Assembly: GCA_009838625.1 (NCBI GenBank) | Contig: VXRG01000161.1 | Span: 1-45,738 of the forward strand | DNA length: 45,738 bases | Origin: Caldilineaceae bacterium SB0664_bin_27 | GTDB taxonomy: Bacteria > Chloroflexota > Anaerolineae > Caldilineales > Caldilineaceae | Reading direction: 5' to 3' | Shown: positions 30,875 to 40,610 of the stretch, one piece after another | Layout: the number at the start of each line of letters is the position of its first letter | How positions within the stretch are numbered: position 1 is the first letter of the stretch | Position numbers and translations under genes: made by a program | The notes under the pieces: generated by a model | Database searches by the model: none | What the model saw: only the letters and a program-made list of their open reading frames with translations | What the model was told of the DNA's origin: nothing

Positions 30875-32314
30875 CTATCTGAGTATGTAGCGGGTCCCTC
30901 GTTTGTCGCCAATCTTCAGGAGCAGCTTCTTGTTCACCAGGTCAACCAGGTCCAGGCGTAACGTCTCGGCGCCCACGTGGGAACACAACTGCCGGTAATC
31001 GCCATTGCTTATGCTGCCGTTCGACTGCACAAATTGCATTGCCTTGAGCTGGCGCTCGTTCATGTGCTGTTCCCACTCAGGGATTATCTTTTCCAGGTCT
31101 TTGCGATTCTGCAACGTAACTGAGAACCGGTGGCTCTTCGCATCGAAGAGCGGGGGCGGATGGCCGGCCGCCACCATGTCCTCTATCATTCGGTCAACGC
31201 CCAGTCCCAGCTCTTCGATATAACCCCACTGGTAGAGACCGTTGACGAGACGTGGGTTGCGGCTGTAGTGCTCCTCGACGATGTTCTCAACCGTAATGTA
31301 AGCCGGCAGGCCGCCGGGACTGATGATTTCAAGGCTGTCCGGACGCATATGAATCTCAACGCTGCTGCCGCGCAGGCGATAGTCCCTGTGGCAGACCGCA
31401 TTGACCAGGGCTTCACGCACTGCAAACGGTGGATATTCCGTTTGGTCTTCCCGCTGTAAACCCTTTACGACAGCCTTCTTGCCCATCTCTTCCCAGATGA
31501 CTCGCCAGCCGCGTTCGACAATTCGAGCGAGTGGCCCCGTTATCTCTTCACGGCGTCCGTAGCCGAAAGAACCCGGGTCGCTCTCCAAATACACGGACGC
31601 CTCGGAGCCGCCGGCCCGGGCAAGCCTTGCTCTCTCATCCGTTCTGAAAGCAGCCGGACTGTCGTCGAACTTCACAAATACCGCCCGACCATGGGGAAGA
31701 AACAGCTGGGGCTCCTTTCCAAACAGGAGCATGCCACTCACTGTCGGAGTCCCGTCGACGCCTAAGGCGCCTATCTGTTGCAACAGTCTGTTCTTGGGCA
31801 ATAGTGTCCCGCGCGGGTTGCGCTGCAGTCTCTTTTCGAGATACTCGTCGATAACGTCCTCGTCCAAGTCCTCTCTTACCGACCCTGGGACCTCCTCCGT
31901 CTCAAACTCCCCCATGGCTCGGTTGCCGACCAGCATCTCCAGTTCCGAAGCGCTGAGTGGGCGATTCTCACTGCCGCGGCGCACCAGGGCTCGTCCGTCA
32001 GAAAGGACGTGAAGTTCGCTGCTGCGATCAACCCGCAGCATGATTACCGCCCCGTTCTGTGTTTCCTCCTGCAACCACTCCGTGCGCATAGGCGGGCGGC
32101 ACAGCGACAGAGCTGATTGAAGGACGCCCTCCACTTCGTCTCCCACCAGTCGATCGGCCTGCCCGATTTCCGGATCAACCCCCAATATGACCGAACCGCC
32201 TTCACCATTGGCGAAGGCGACGAGCGTCTCTGCGAGGTAATTCGGGTTGAGGCTGGGCAAGAATGCAAGTCGTGGCCCAGGTCCGTTGTCAAGCAGCGAA
32301 CGAAGGTCTGACAT
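30875..32314 (-). CDS. AlbA_2/Schlafen-type DNA-binding and HATPase_c_4 ATP-binding protein
   Basis: 479 residues. An AlbA_2 domain spans about residues 10-125 (ETLVAFANGEGGSVILGV, RRGSENRPLS). A GHKL-type ATPase-like domain follows at about 285-395, recognised by REALVNAVCHRDY and LEIISPGGLP. The end (about 430-479) looks like a winged helix. Proteins of this plan are common predicted regulators, and some serve in phage defence or stress responses; the function here is unknown. It lies 18 bases downstream of gyrA on the same strand, so the two are probably co-transcribed, an uncommon pairing. Confidence 0.88.
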   Translation of the reverse strand: MSDLRSLLDNGPGPRLAFLPSLNPNYLAETLVAFANGEGGSVILGVDPEIGQADRLVGDEVEGVLQSALSLCRPPMRTEWLQEETQNGAVIMLRVDRSSELHVLSDGRALVRRGSENRPLSASELEMLVGNRAMGEFETEEVPGSVREDLDEDVIDEYLEKRLQRNPRGTLLPKNRLLQQIGALGVDGTPTVSGMLLFGKEPQLFLPHGRAVFVKFDDSPAAFRTDERARLARAGGSEASVYLESDPGSFGYGRREEITGPLARIVERGWRVIWEEMGKKAVVKGLQREDQTEYPPFAVREALVNAVCHRDYRLRGSSVEIHMRPDSLEIISPGGLPAYITVENIVEEHYSRNPRLVNGLYQWGYIEELGLGVDRMIEDMVAAGHPPPLFDAKSHRFSVTLQNRKDLEKIIPEWEQHMNERQLKAMQFVQSNGSISNGDYRQLCSHVGAETLRLDLVDLVNKKLLLKIGDKRGTRYILR

Positions 32315-32332
32315 TTTGTGGAGCTCCCTTGC

Positions 32333-34966
32333 TCAATCGGCTACCGCCACCGGCAGGGACCCGGCTTCCGGCTCAGTGGCTCCTTCACCAGCCCCTTCAG
32401 TGCCCTCGACCTTGCGAATCAGGTCTTCATGCCTGAGCACCGCCAGCGCCGCCACGGTATCCCCTTCGTCAAGATTGACGATGCGCACTCCCATGGCGGG
32501 GCGCCCCTTGTGGCTGATTCCCGACACGGCAGTTCGCAACACAATGCCGTTGCCGGTAATCGCAGTGATCTGGTCCTCCTCACTGACGACCCGCGCCGCA
32601 ATTATGGGACCGAGTTCATCTATCTTGGTGTGATCCGTCGTCCATACGCCCTTTATGTATCGACTCTTCGTGGCGTACTCTTCGAGGGACACACGTTTGC
32701 CGCATCCTAACTCGTGAAGAACGAACAGATCTGCGCCTTCCTGGACGACGTCGAACCCCGTTACAAGGTCATTGTTTTGCAAACGCATAGCCCAGACGCC
32801 GGCCGCCGTTCGGCCCATCGATCGAACCTGGTCCTCGCGCATCCTCAGCGCCTTGCCGCCGCGGGAAACGATGATAAACTCCTGATTACCGTTTGTAAGC
32901 CGGACCCATTCCAGCGAGTCGTCCTGGTCCAGGTTCATCGCGATAACGCCGGACTGCCGTACGTTGGCAAAAGCAGAGGCCTTTACCCGCTTTATGCGTG
33001 CCTTACGTGTGAGAAGGGTGATATAGGAGGCCTGCTCAATGTCGTCCATTGTCAACATCGTCGTGACAAGCTCATCGGGTTGAAGAGTCAGAATATTGGC
33101 GATGTGAGCCCCCTTGGACGTGCGGCTCCCTTCCGGCAACTCATAGACGCGGCTACTGTAGACCCTTCCCTTGTTCGTAAAAAAGAGAATGTGGTCGAGC
33201 GTTCGAGCGAAGCGCAAGTCCATCACTTCGTCCTCGCCTCGCGTAGTCATCCCGATTACCCCGCGCCCCCCGCGACCTTGCGCCCGGAAGCTGTCCGCCT
33301 CCATTCGCTTGATGTAGGAATTGGCACTGAAACTGATCAGTACGTTTTCCTGCGGGATCAAGTCCTCATCGCTGAAGTCCCCGCTGGCATGACGTATGAT
33401 CCCCGTGCGCCGTTCATCGCCGTATTTCTCCTTCATCTCAACGATGTCGTCGCGAATCAGGGCCCGTATCTTCGGCGGATTGGCCAGCAGGTCTTCCAGG
33501 TAGGCGATGCGCTCCATCACCTCCTGGTACTCATCTTCAATTCTCTGTCGCTCCAGCGCAGCCAGCCGCCTCAGCTGCAGATCCAGGATCGCCTGCGCCT
33601 GCACAAGGCTCAGGCTGAACCTTTCCACCAGCTGCGTGCGTGCTTCTTCGGCGCTGGCCGCATTGCGAATTGTCCGGATAACTTCGTCGAGGAATTGAAG
33701 GGCGATTCGCAACCCTTCCAGGACGTGGGCGCGCTCGCGTTGCTTGGTCAGATCAAACTCGGTGCGCCGTGTGATCACCTCAAAACGGTGATCAATGTAA
33801 ATCAGCAGCGCCCGCCGCAAACCCAGTGTCACCGGTCTGCCGTTCAGCAGGGATAGGGCATTCACGCTGAACGTCGACTGCAGCGGCGTGAACTTGAAGA
33901 GACGGTTCTGCTCCTTCTTGGGCGAAGCGCCCCGCTTCAGCTCAATGACGATGCGCATGCCGCGCCGGTCGCTCTCGTCTCTCAGATCGCTGATGCTGTC
34001 CAGGCGACCCGACCGGGCCAGTTCGGCAATCCGCTCAATCAGAGTCGTCTTGTTTACCTGGTATGGGATCTCGGTGACAATGATGCGGAACCGGCCGGTG
34101 TCCGTCTCCTCAATCTCCGTCCGGGCCCGCACAAGGACGCGGCCGCGGCCGGTGGCAAATGCCTGGCGAATCCCTTCCATCCCCAGGATTTCGCCGCCGG
34201 TCGGGAAGTCGGGTCCCTTCACCAGCTCCATCAGCTCTTCCAGGCCAATCTGTTCCCGCCGCTCCCAGTGGTCGATGACAAAAACCACCGCGTCGCAGAT
34301 TTCGCTCAGATTGTGAGGAGGGATGTTTGTCGCCATGCCCACGGCGATGCCGCTCGAGCCGTTTATCAGCATGTTGGGCAGCTTTCCAGGCAGGACAAGC
34401 GGCTCCTCCAGGCTGTCGTCGAAATTCGGCCCCCAGTCGACCGTATCCATTTCGATATCCTGGAGCAGCATTTCGGTCAGCTGTGCCAACCTGGCTTCCG
34501 TGTAGCGCATCGCTGCCGGGCTGTCGCCGTCCACGGAGCCGAAGTTCCCCTGGCCGTCTACCAGCGGGTAGCGCAGGCTGAACTCCTGCGCCATGCGCGC
34601 AAGCGCATCGTAGACCGCCTGATCGTTGTGGGGATGATACTTGCCCAACACCTCTCCTACGATGCGGGCCGATTTCTTGTAAGATGAGTTCGCGCGCAGC
34701 CCCATATCGTGCATGGCATACAGGATGCGCCGGTGAACCGGTTTCAGTCCGTCGCGGGCGTCAGGCAGAGCTCGCGCGACGATTACGCTCACCGCATAGT
34801 CCAGAAAGGCGGTGCGCATCTCATCTTCGATAGAAACTCCCTCGACGCTCTGGGCAAAGTCGCCATTGCCGCTGGCCCCGTTCCGGGAGGTCGGGTCCTG
34901 CGGCAAACCGCCCATTCCACTGTCCCCGGGGGCTGCGCCGTCTATGCCATTGGGCTCATCACTCAT
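32333..34966 (-). CDS. gyrA: DNA gyrase subunit A
   Basis: 877 residues, normal size. With GyrB it introduces negative supercoils. The catalytic Tyr is Y155 in [10 protein letters not shown], after an N-terminal extension of about 40 Gly/Ser/Asp-rich residues. A GyrA box (QGRGGRG) heads the C-terminal wrapping domain, which separates it from topoisomerase IV ParC. The quinolone-resistance region reads [10 protein letters not shown] (111-120), where E. coli has HPHGDSAVYD, so Gly81 is Asn and Ser83 is Gln. gyrB is not in the window. The AlbA_2 gene follows 18 bases after its stop. Confidence 0.96.
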   Translation of the reverse strand: MSDEPNGIDGAAPGDSGMGGLPQDPTSRNGASGNGDFAQSVEGVSIEDEMRTAFLDYAVSVIVARALPDARDGLKPVHRRILYAMHDMGLRANSSYKKSARIVGEVLGKYHPHNDQAVYDALARMAQEFSLRYPLVDGQGNFGSVDGDSPAAMRYTEARLAQLTEMLLQDIEMDTVDWGPNFDDSLEEPLVLPGKLPNMLINGSSGIAVGMATNIPPHNLSEICDAVVFVIDHWERREQIGLEELMELVKGPDFPTGGEILGMEGIRQAFATGRGRVLVRARTEIEETDTGRFRIIVTEIPYQVNKTTLIERIAELARSGRLDSISDLRDESDRRGMRIVIELKRGASPKKEQNRLFKFTPLQSTFSVNALSLLNGRPVTLGLRRALLIYIDHRFEVITRRTEFDLTKQRERAHVLEGLRIALQFLDEVIRTIRNAASAEEARTQLVERFSLSLVQAQAILDLQLRRLAALERQRIEDEYQEVMERIAYLEDLLANPPKIRALIRDDIVEMKEKYGDERRTGIIRHASGDFSDEDLIPQENVLISFSANSYIKRMEADSFRAQGRGGRGVIGMTTRGEDEVMDLRFARTLDHILFFTNKGRVYSSRVYELPEGSRTSKGAHIANILTLQPDELVTTMLTMDDIEQASYITLLTRKARIKRVKASAFANVRQSGVIAMNLDQDDSLEWVRLTNGNQEFIIVSRGGKALRMREDQVRSMGRTAAGVWAMRLQNNDLVTGFDVVQEGADLFVLHELGCGKRVSLEEYATKSRYIKGVWTTDHTKIDELGPIIAARVVSEEDQITAITGNGIVLRTAVSGISHKGRPAMGVRIVNLDEGDTVAALAVLRHEDLIRKVEGTEGAGEGATEPEAGSLPVAVAD

Positions 34967-35166
34967 TCACGTTCTCCCAACACTGATTCGTCAAACCTCG
35001 CGGCCTCTGCAGTCATTCCAAAGGGGGAAAAAGAGGCCTCGCTCCTGTATCGCGGGTCAATGTCCGTTCTTGTGTAAAGGCCGGCCCAGATGTGCTTGCG
35101 TACGTTCCAACGGACAGCAATAGCTGACACACCGGACCCGAATTTCCCAGCCTTTAGCCACCTTTT

Positions 35167-35172
35167 ATTATA
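35167..35172 (-). promoter_or_regulatory. -10 element for gyrA
   Basis: A perfect TATAAT on the minus strand, about 200 bases before the gyrA ATG. The -35 region at 16-18 bases is poor. Confidence 0.4.
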
Positions 35173-35382
35173 CCCGATTTGCTCGAATTTGGCTAGCGAA
35201 AACGGGCTGGACACGATGCGGCGCCCTGCGTCGCGGGTGTGCGCTTGAGCGCACTGGAAGTGTCAATTGCGGGGTCCAACAACTGATCTGCGAGGCCTGT
35301 TCTGAAGAAAAACTGCTGTTGTCAGTTGGTGAATGTCGGCGAGAATCCTGTATCGCCGGCTGCGTGCACTGGTCCAGCCCCA

Positions 35383-35418
35383 GAAAAAGAAAAACGGACA
35401 GGGGATACGCCCTGTCCG
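35383..35418 (-). terminator. Rho-independent terminator of rplI
   Basis: On the minus strand CGGACAGGG (35418-35410) pairs perfectly with CCCTGTCCG (35403-35395) across six bases and runs into TTTTTCTTTTTC. It lies 60 bases after the rplI stop. Confidence 0.9.
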
Positions 35419-35477
35419 CTACTTAGGCTGAACTCTCTGACTTGCAGCGACCGTTTGGATCAGGCTGTCTCTGAACC

Positions 35478-36053
35478 CTACTCCGCTTCGGCATCGGCGG
35501 CATCATCTACCAATTCAGCGACTGCTTCCTCTTCGGCCTCCGCCAGGGCCGCGGCTTCTCTGTCCTGTTCCCTCTGTTCGGCGTCGGCCCAACCTTCGCC
35601 CTCACGCACAACCGCAACCGCAAATGTTGCCTCTACCTCAGCCATCAGCCGAATCGTCACGTCGTAGAGGCCCAACTCCCGAATTGGCTGGTTCAGGACG
35701 ATTCGCCTTCGGTCCACTTCGAATTCGACCGTTTCCTCAATCCTCTCGGCAATGTCAGAGGTGGTAATCGAACCGTAGAGCCGGTCATTTTCACCAGCCC
35801 TCACGTTGAACAGCAACTGCTGGCCGCTGAGTACCTCTGCCTGGGCATCGGCGTTCGACCGCTCTTGTGCCCGCTTCCGTATCGCCGACGCACGGATATC
35901 CTCCGCCTGCTTCAAAGCCCCCTTGGTCGCCAGGATTGCTTCTCTTCGCGGGATCAAGTAGTTACGGGCGTAGCCTCTGGCCACAGTGTGGACTTCACCG
36001 GCAAGACCCAGGGAGGGCACATCCTCAGTTAACAAGACTTTCATGCGAGCCAT
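35478..36053 (-). CDS. rplI: Ribosomal protein bL9 with acidic C-terminal extension
   Basis: 191 residues against about 150 for most bL9. The N-terminal domain has [28 protein letters not shown] and IPRREAI, the bL9 signature that binds 23S rRNA, then the long linking helix and C-terminal domain. About 40 extra residues at the end are almost all Ala, Glu, Asp, Val and Gln, a low-complexity acidic tail. Start ATG 36053 has GGAAG eight bases upstream; a second ATG three codons on is possible. The usual partners rpsF, ssb and rpsR are not adjacent; instead it has its own promoter and terminator. Confidence 0.95.
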   Translation of the reverse strand: MARMKVLLTEDVPSLGLAGEVHTVARGYARNYLIPRREAILATKGALKQAEDIRASAIRKRAQERSNADAQAEVLSGQQLLFNVRAGENDRLYGSITTSDIAERIEETVEFEVDRRRIVLNQPIRELGLYDVTIRLMAEVEATFAVAVVREGEGWADAEQREQDREAAALAEAEEEAVAELVDDAADAEAE

Positions 36054-36425
36054 TGCTTACACTTCCTTCTCATCTCCAGCGGCTGCTCAAGGCCATCAGG
36101 CCTTCCCGTCTACTCGAACAAAGGACTCGAAGATCGGGGGCCTTAACGGTATCGAACTGTGACAGTCTACTTGCACTCAGGGAGCGAACCGTCCACTTCC
36201 CTTGTAGCAATGCCTGCATTTGATAGGTATACTACAAAAACTCATTGTACACCGGCTGCGAGAACGAGCCAAAAATTCCAGTACCTGAAAAGCGCGACTC
36301 TTTGCGGAAGAGTCTGTGGTAGCGGCCCTTTGTTCCTGCTCAAATGAGTTACCGGTCGCGTCCGGCTCCGCGCCGCCACCACCGACGCACTGGAAGTGTC
36401 GCCTGCAACCTCAGGAGGTCGGATA
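36054..36425. other. Divergent intergenic region between rplI and the two-component locus
   Basis: 372 bases. It holds the rplI promoter (36244-36272, minus). On the plus strand no convincing promoter for the response regulator was found; a TATACT near 36226 lacks a well-spaced -35. No gene seen. Confidence 0.45.
36244..36272 (-). promoter_or_regulatory. Promoter of rplI
   Basis: Minus strand: TTGGCT (36272-36267, four of six), 17 bases, then TACAAT (36249-36244, five of six). Transcription would begin about 180 bases before the rplI start. Confidence 0.55.
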
Positions 36426-37124
36426 ATGAAACGGGACAGGGTGTTGATTGTGGAGGACGAACCGGCCGTTGCCAGGGGACTGGAGTATGCCCTGAAGGAG
36501 GAGGGATTTGAAGTCTTCTGGGCCAGGACGGGGGCGCAGGCAGTTGAAATTGTGGGTAGGAAGCAGCCCGATCTGGTTACCCTGGACCTGCGCCTGCCTG
36601 ATATGAGCGGCTATGACGTCTGCCGTGCGCTTCGATCCCAAAACCACCGGCAACCTATCCTGATGTTGACGGCCAAGGATGAGGAGCTCGATAAAGTGCT
36701 CGGCCTGGAGCTGGGAGCAGACGATTACATGGTCAAGCCCTATGGGCTCCGGGAGCTGATATCCCGGATCAGGGCGCTGCTGCGGAGGGCCTACGGTGAC
36801 CTAGCCTCCCCATCCTCAGATCAGGTTCAACGCTTCGAGGGTCTTGAAATCGATCTGACGCGGTTGGAAGTGCGGCTGGACGGGGATGCCGTCGAGCTGA
36901 CCCCGACGGAATTCCGGCTGCTCCGCTACCTGTCGGCAAGGCCCAATGTGCCGGTCAGCCGCAGCGGTCTTGTCGAGGCAGTTTGGGGCTATGAAAGCGA
37001 TGTCAACAGCGACCGTACCGTGGACGTCCATATCCGTCACCTGCGCCAGAAGATCGAACGCGACGCGGCGAACCCCACGAGACTTGTGACTGTACGCGGG
37101 TTTGGTTACAAGTTCCAGGGCTGA
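36426..37124 (+). CDS. OmpR/PhoB-family response regulator
   Basis: 232 residues from ATG 36426, set by GGAGG seven bases upstream. Receiver domain at about 5-118 with the acidic pocket (E10, D11), phospho-acceptor D54 in LDLRLPD, and K104 in VKPY. A winged-helix DNA-binding domain fills about 135-230 (LTPTEFRLLRYL, VDVHIRHLRQKIE, TVRGFGYKF). The cognate kinase is most likely the one at 38704, with a triple-PDZ gene in between. It should control transcription of nearby envelope genes, possibly its own operon. Confidence 0.94.
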   Translation: MKRDRVLIVEDEPAVARGLEYALKEEGFEVFWARTGAQAVEIVGRKQPDLVTLDLRLPDMSGYDVCRALRSQNHRQPILMLTAKDEELDKVLGLELGADDYMVKPYGLRELISRIRALLRRAYGDLASPSSDQVQRFEGLEIDLTRLEVRLDGDAVELTPTEFRLLRYLSARPNVPVSRSGLVEAVWGYESDVNSDRTVDVHIRHLRQKIERDAANPTRLVTVRGFGYKFQG

Positions 37125-37238
37125 CATTTGTTGTGAAAACTTAATCTAAAGCCAACCGGCCTTTCAATTTCGTGCAATACACTGAGAGCGTAGTCAGTTA
37201 TCGACTCCGGATGTATAGCACAGTGAAAGGAACGAAAG

Positions 37239-38498
37239 ATGAGACAACCCAGTCTAACGACGGGCGGGAGGACTTCGCAGAGAGCGCCAAATCGAAAGAT
37301 CTGGCTCGTACTCTCGGTGACCCTCCTTGCATTGCTGGCTCTGGGAGGGACCGCTTCGGCACAGTCGATGACCGAACGCGTCAAACCGGACCCCGGCGTT
37401 CTGATCGTAGCCGTAGGAGAGGAAACGCCAGCCTCCGAGGCCGGCCTTATGCGCGGCGACATATTGCTGGCGATCGACGGTGACATGGTCAATACCGCAG
37501 CCGAGCTCCAGCACGTGATCTTGATGCAGGATCCGGGCGACATGCTGGAGCTCACAGTGAAGCGCGGCGACGAGGAACTTACGCTGTCGGCCACCTTGGC
37601 CGATGTTGACGGCTACCCGCTGCTCGGCGTGGCGCCGGACAATCAAGGTTTCCCCGGAATCAGGACCCAGCGCGGACGGTCCATGTCAATGCGCCACTTT
37701 GTTCGTCTGCCCGCGATGAAGCAGTTCAATGGGATGGACGGAGACGTCGATAGCCTTCGAGATGGCGCTGTCGTCATGGAGGTGATGGAAGATAGCCCGG
37801 CCGCGACGGCAGGACTGATGGCCGGCGATCTGATTACTTCCGTGGGCGAAACCGAGATTGCCGGAATGAGAGACCTGGCCGGCGTCGCTGCCGAGTTCAG
37901 CCCCGGTGATGATGTCGAGTTGACGGTCGACCGCGACGGCGAAACTGTCGAGCTGAACTTGACCCTCGGCGCTCACCCCGATGACGGGGAAAAAGCCTTC
38001 TTCGGCCTTCGCATCGGGCCGGCAGAGCGCTTTCGGATTGACGCGGACGGCATGCACCGTGATGGCCGACAGCAGCGAGGCAACCGCTTTGGCTTCGCGT
38101 TCCCGCATGGCGGACGCTTCGACAGCCGTTTCTTCAAAGATCTGCCTGACGGAGCATTGGTGATGGGCGTGCAGGACGAAGGGCCGGCAGCCCTTGCCGA
38201 ACTGCACAGTGGCGATGTAATCACGGCAGCTGGCGAAACCGAAGTCGCCAACTTTGAGGAGCTGGTGGATGTCCTGGCCAACTTCAGCCCAGGCGACGAA
38301 GTGAGCATCACTGTGAATCGCGACGGCGAAATGGTTACGGCGACAGTGACCCTTGGCGCACATCCAGATGACGAAGAAAAAGCCTACCTGGGTGTATCCA
38401 TCATGCCGCTGGAAAGTCTCCGCATGCACATGAAGGAGATGCAGGAACAGAACCAAGAAGAGCAGCAGAGCGGCCAGGAGTCGCAGAGCAGCTCCTAG
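37239..38498 (+). CDS. Exported triple-PDZ protein without protease domain
   Basis: 419 residues, with AAAGGA close before the ATG. A basic N-terminus and hydrophobic segment (about 21-41, ending ASAQ) form a signal peptide or anchor. Three PDZ modules follow: about 45-125 (ETPASEAGLMRGDILLAIDG), 172-245 (DSPAATAGLMAGDLITSVG) and 302-375 (EGPAALAELHSGDVITAAG). Modules 2 and 3 each end with a near-identical LGAHPDDxEKA tail. The C-terminal 30 residues are Met, Glu, Gln and Ser-rich. There is no trypsin-like, S41 or site-2 protease domain, unlike DegP or CtpA. Standing between regulator and kinase, it may sense exposed C-termini of misfolded envelope proteins; that is inference. Confidence 0.85.
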   Translation: MRQPSLTTGGRTSQRAPNRKIWLVLSVTLLALLALGGTASAQSMTERVKPDPGVLIVAVGEETPASEAGLMRGDILLAIDGDMVNTAAELQHVILMQDPGDMLELTVKRGDEELTLSATLADVDGYPLLGVAPDNQGFPGIRTQRGRSMSMRHFVRLPAMKQFNGMDGDVDSLRDGAVVMEVMEDSPAATAGLMAGDLITSVGETEIAGMRDLAGVAAEFSPGDDVELTVDRDGETVELNLTLGAHPDDGEKAFFGLRIGPAERFRIDADGMHRDGRQQRGNRFGFAFPHGGRFDSRFFKDLPDGALVMGVQDEGPAALAELHSGDVITAAGETEVANFEELVDVLANFSPGDEVSITVNRDGEMVTATVTLGAHPDDEEKAYLGVSIMPLESLRMHMKEMQEQNQEEQQSGQESQSSS

Positions 38499-38589
38499 AC
38501 ACCTGCAAACGTGATGCCGCCGGCGGCCCGGGGTCGACCCGCACAAGGGCGTGCAATCGCTCCGGACGCCGGCGCAACCATAACCCACT

Positions 38590-38630
38590 CCGCTCTGCGG
38601 TCAGCTGCTCGACCGCAGAGCGGTCTTCCT
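38590..38630 (+). terminator. Strong hairpin, terminator or attenuator between PDZ and kinase genes
   Basis: CCGCTCTGCGGTC (38590-38602) pairs perfectly with GACCGCAGAGCGG (38611-38623) and is followed by the moderately T-rich TCTTCCTT. It may reduce kinase expression relative to the upstream genes rather than stop it fully, since no promoter was recognised before the kinase. Confidence 0.65.
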
Positions 38631-38703
38631 TAGACCGCACTCTTGCGGCAATGGACCCGTCGAGACTTCAAGCCGCCTCAGTTCAAGGCGCAGAGGAACG
38701 CGA

Positions 38704-40431
38704 ATGTTGCACTCGATTCGCTGGCGTCTGATCATCAGTTATACGGCACTGACTCTGCTGACGATCCTTTTGATCGGGGTCGTTGCCCTCAGTCTGCTTA
38801 CAAGATACATGGCCGCCCGCGAGTATGAGACGCTCTTTCTCAATGCTGAGGCCGTAGCCCGCATGGCGCGGCCTCTCCTTGTGCGGCCAAACCAGGGCCC
38901 CCGCCTCCAACAGCTGGCAATAACATCCGGTTTTCTCACCAATACCGAGCTGACCATTCTCGACAGGGACAGGCGGGCGGTTGCCTATTCCCAGATGCGC
39001 CTGAACCTTTTGGATTCCAGGCCGGCGGTAATGAGCCTGCTTAATGAACTGTCCCGCAGCGGCAGAGAGGACTGGCAGAATGGTCTGATCAGTCCTGTGA
39101 TCGTAGTTTCAGGCTCGGGTCACCCACGTGGGATGTTCGCAATGGACCTCGATGAGAGCGACCCTCAGAGCGAGGAGTCGGCCGCACTGTCCCTCGAAAG
39201 GCGGCCTGGCTTCATGGGGGACAGGCTGGTCATCGTGGATCCTGCAAACGCTTCCGCAGACGACGGCGACGCTGACCAGAATCGCGCCGCAACACCTGAT
39301 AGTCTGTCGCCGCCCCGAATCTGGCGTATCGTTTTCGGCTATGTGCCAGAGGCGATTCCTCCGCCTGCGCAAGGGCCTCAAGTCACTGTTCCAGTCCATC
39401 AGGACGACCAGGTTGTTGGCTACGTGCAGATGACAAACAGGTTCACCTTCTTTGCTGAACCGCTTCTCGCAATCCGTCGATCCCTGATAGTGGCAGGGTT
39501 TGGCGCCGTCCTGGTGGCCGTGTTACTCGGATTTCTGATGAGCCGGACGCTCACAGCCCCCTTGATGGCCCTGGAAAGCGCTACCCAGAAGATGGAGGAG
39601 GGAGATCTGGCTGTGCGGGCTCCGGAATCCGTCGGAGAAATCGGCGACCTCTCGCGCCGCTTCAACCGAATGGCTGCGAGGCTTCAAGCCACCTTCGCCG
39701 ACCTCGCCGCCGAACGCGACGCGCTGCGCCGCTTCATCGCCGACGCCTCGCACGAACTGCGAACACCGCTGACCGCTCTGCGCCAGTTCGTTGAAATCCT
39801 GCAGGGCCAGGCCGGAGGCGATCCACAAACGCGCTCCGAGTTCCTTGGTGAAAGCCAGCGGCAGCTGGAGCGGCTGCAATGGATTACCGGTCACCTGCTC
39901 GACCTGTCCCGCCTTGAAGGCGGTGTGGCGGCCTTGGACGTCTCCCACCATGACCTCGAGGGGCTGCTGGAAGAAGCGCTGGCGCCGTTTCGGTCGACAG
40001 CCGAGGAGAAACAGATCGAACTGCGCCTGTCCATAGAGAACGGCCCCAATACAATCTGTTGTGACAGGGTGAGCCTGATGATGGCTCTGGCGAATCTTCT
40101 GGACAACGCGCTCAAGTTTACGCCGCCCGCTGGCGTCGTCGAGCTTGCAGCAACCGCAGATGAACATGCGACCTTGCTGTCAGTCGCTGACACAGGACCG
40201 GGAATACAGCCGGCAGACCGGGAGCGGATATTCGAGCGCTTCTATCGCGGCGAACTGAGCGAACAGGTTCCGGGAGCTGGACTAGGTCTTGCGATTGTCA
40301 AGAGCGCAGTGGAAGCCCACAACGGAAAAGTACGCGTGGAGAGCAGTGACGGCGCAACGCTCACCTTGGAAATCCCCAAGAATCTGGACCGGAGCCTGGC
40401 GGACGCATCGGGCCCCGATTCTATCGGCTAG
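38704..40431 (+). CDS. Membrane sensor histidine kinase
   Basis: 575 residues. Two membrane segments (about 10-33 and 259-279) frame an extracytoplasmic sensor region of about 225 residues, then HAMP (about 280-335) and the kinase core. The phospho-acceptor is H350 in ASHELRTPL; the N box is NLLDNALKF, followed by DTGPGI, FERFYRG and GAGLGLAI. The sensor region is acidic and Pro-rich in part and shows no domain I can name. It phosphorylates the response regulator at 36426 in all likelihood. A terminator lies 43 bases after its stop. Confidence 0.93.
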   Translation: MLHSIRWRLIISYTALTLLTILLIGVVALSLLTRYMAAREYETLFLNAEAVARMARPLLVRPNQGPRLQQLAITSGFLTNTELTILDRDRRAVAYSQMRLNLLDSRPAVMSLLNELSRSGREDWQNGLISPVIVVSGSGHPRGMFAMDLDESDPQSEESAALSLERRPGFMGDRLVIVDPANASADDGDADQNRAATPDSLSPPRIWRIVFGYVPEAIPPPAQGPQVTVPVHQDDQVVGYVQMTNRFTFFAEPLLAIRRSLIVAGFGAVLVAVLLGFLMSRTLTAPLMALESATQKMEEGDLAVRAPESVGEIGDLSRRFNRMAARLQATFADLAAERDALRRFIADASHELRTPLTALRQFVEILQGQAGGDPQTRSEFLGESQRQLERLQWITGHLLDLSRLEGGVAALDVSHHDLEGLLEEALAPFRSTAEEKQIELRLSIENGPNTICCDRVSLMMALANLLDNALKFTPPAGVVELAATADEHATLLSVADTGPGIQPADRERIFERFYRGELSEQVPGAGLGLAIVKSAVEAHNGKVRVESSDGATLTLEIPKNLDRSLADASGPDSIG

Positions 40432-40473
40432 CACCCAGTCTTGAGTGAAAATCCAACCTCCAGAGATCAAGAA

Positions 40474-40510
40474 AGCCCGGCGCTTAACTGCCGCCAGGCT
40501 CAACTTTTTT
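40474..40510 (+). terminator. Rho-independent terminator after the kinase
   Basis: AGCCCGGCG (40474-40482) pairs with CGCCAGGCT (40492-40500) with one C-A mismatch, and a run of six T follows at 40505-40510. Confidence 0.7.
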
Positions 40511-40610
40511 CTGAACTGCTCACTTAGTGATTTCGAGCTTTTTCGGGCCCCAGGCCGTTCCGGTTATGCCCCGTGCACCAAAAAGACGGGACCGGCGCCC
40601 GTGAGCCGGC

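Larger units (their letters stand above)
34967..35477. other. Intergenic region between rplI and gyrA
   Basis: 511 bases holding the rplI terminator (35383-35418) and a perfect -10 (35167-35172) for gyrA. An 83-codon minus-strand frame (35214-34963) that ends at the gyrA start contains this -10 and is not supported. Nothing else is recognised. Confidence 0.5.

Noticed and set aside
34963..35214. 83-codon minus frame ending at the gyrA start
   Set aside because: It contains the perfect -10 of gyrA and looks like translated intergenic DNA.
36218..36256. Plus-strand promoter for the response regulator (TTGATA, TATACT words)
   Set aside because: No -35/-10 pair has an acceptable spacing; the same stretch gives a better minus-strand promoter for rplI.
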